From Marivivens niveibacter (GTDB lineage Bacteria; Pseudomonadota; Alphaproteobacteria; Rhodobacterales; Rhodobacteraceae): a stretch of 64,000 nt of DNA. The notes below the pieces were generated by a model, which saw nothing but the letters and a program-made list of their open reading frames with translations, had not been told where the DNA came from and searched no databases. The stretch is from assembly GCF_002150005.2 (NCBI RefSeq), contig NZ_MSPP01000001.1, positions 496,001 through 560,000 on the forward strand. Reading direction: 5' to 3'. The translations under genes and the position numbers were made by a program. Each line of letters begins with the position of its first letter. The stretch's first letter is position 1. Shown piece after piece: positions 63,450 to 64,000 of this stretch.

Positions 63450-64000
63450 TTAGTTTTGCAAGGTGTCTTCGACTTTGCCGAGCATCGATTTCAGTAGAAC
63501 CGAAGCGGCGTCTTTGGTTTTTGCTTGGGTGTAAACGCGGAATTCGGGCGCATTGCCTGACGGCCTAAGGTGGACCACTTCACCCGTTTCACCGAATTCG
63601 ACCCGTATGCCATCGGTAAGGTCTGTTGCTGAGATTGGGCCGACGAATCGAAAAAAGTCGGCCTTGATTGTTTCGTCGGTAATCAGTCGCTCCAGAAAAG
63701 CGGCTGCTTTTTCTTTGTCGATATTCTTGAGCCGATCGGCAGCAGTAAAGCATGGGGGTAAGGCATTCACCAATGTCACGAGTGATTGGCCTTGCGATTT
63801 TGCTGCGGCAAGCGAGGCAATGATTGGCAGCATGCAGTCGCGAGTGGGTAGAGGGGATAGCGGTTCTTTTAGCTGGGCGGTGAAGCCCAGTAGGTAGCCA
63901 CCATTTGCCTCGAAACCTACTACATTTTTGTTGCTGAAATTTTGCATTCCAGCAATTACGAAAGGGGATCCAATTCGCGTCAGGTCGACTTTCTCGAATT
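63450..64000 (-). CDS. manB: Phosphomannomutase, C-terminal part (5' end outside window)
   Basis: The frame is open to the window edge; about 183 residues are visible. GSPFVIAGMQNF then VVGFEANGGYLLG gives the sugar-binding loop (EANGG in place of EMSGH), and VVHLRPSGNAPEFRVYTQ is the phosphate-binding loop at the end. It converts mannose-6-phosphate to mannose-1-phosphate, the ManC substrate. The catalytic phosphoserine lies outside. It is the most upstream gene visible of the minus-strand polysaccharide operon, with GC content like the core genome. Confidence 0.9.
   Translation of the reverse strand, partial: FEKVDLTRIGSPFVIAGMQNFSNKNVVGFEANGGYLLGFTAQLKEPLSPLPTRDCMLPIIASLAAAKSQGQSLVTLVNALPPCFTAADRLKNIDKEKAAAFLERLITDETIKADFFRFVGPISATDLTDGIRVEFGETGEVVHLRPSGNAPEFRVYTQAKTKDAASVLLKSMLGKVEDTLQN

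Overview
The window looks like a chromosomal segment of an alphaproteobacterium of the Rhodobacteraceae (Roseobacter group). I infer this from the protein sequences (FolE2, MetZ, separate GlyQ/GlyS, a large FolB, DUF6446- and DUF6538-type proteins, a Hint-RTX protein), from the tight ATGA-type gene overlaps and from the moderately high GC of the core genes. I ran no database search; every name comes from motifs, length and gene order.

Region 1 (1-29.7 kb) is mostly housekeeping: the metZ 3' end, folE2, a DUF1127 protein, TrkH, a SPOR/peptidoglycan-binding protein with a trypsin-like fold that has lost its triad, glyQ-DUF6446-glyS, a divergent PPDK-like protein, a SleB-like hydrolase, folB-folP-glmM, ilvC facing two overlapping Lrp/AsnC genes, a Met/His-rich periplasmic protein, a UbiH-type hydroxylase, a HAD nucleotidase, a GntR regulator, a GspE-N-like/GT2 fusion, carA, yqeY, DUF2244, ctaD, lytTR-lipB and a DUF2306 protein.

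Region 2 (29.7-44.3 kb) holds tRNA-Leu(GAG), a secreted RTX protein ending in a Hint domain, a four-gene polyamine-type ABC importer whose first permease carries a large periplasmic insertion, an AEC transporter, and a minus-strand operon SPOR lipoprotein-dacA-tmk-holB-tatD-MBL hydrolase, ending at tRNA-Ser(TGA).

Region 3 (44.3-49.7 kb) is accessory DNA next to tRNA-Ser: a tyrosine recombinase, small unknown genes, a probable AEP-type primase and a AAA+/SF3-like helicase. It resembles a minimal self-replicating integrative element or phage satellite without structural genes, and is my best candidate for an undescribed system.

Region 4 (50-64 kb) has a fused sat-cysC (APS/PAPS synthesis), two abutting IS3-family elements, and a minus-strand surface-polysaccharide operon: manB-manC-gmd-fcl-wecG/tagA-wzx-sulfotransferase-wzy-GT4. 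It makes GDP-mannose and GDP-fucose and contains a PAPS-type sulfotransferase, so the product may be a sulfated fucose-containing polysaccharide. The GT4 gene takes its stop codon from an IS end. The distal genes (54.4-59 kb) are much more AT-rich than the sugar-nucleotide genes.
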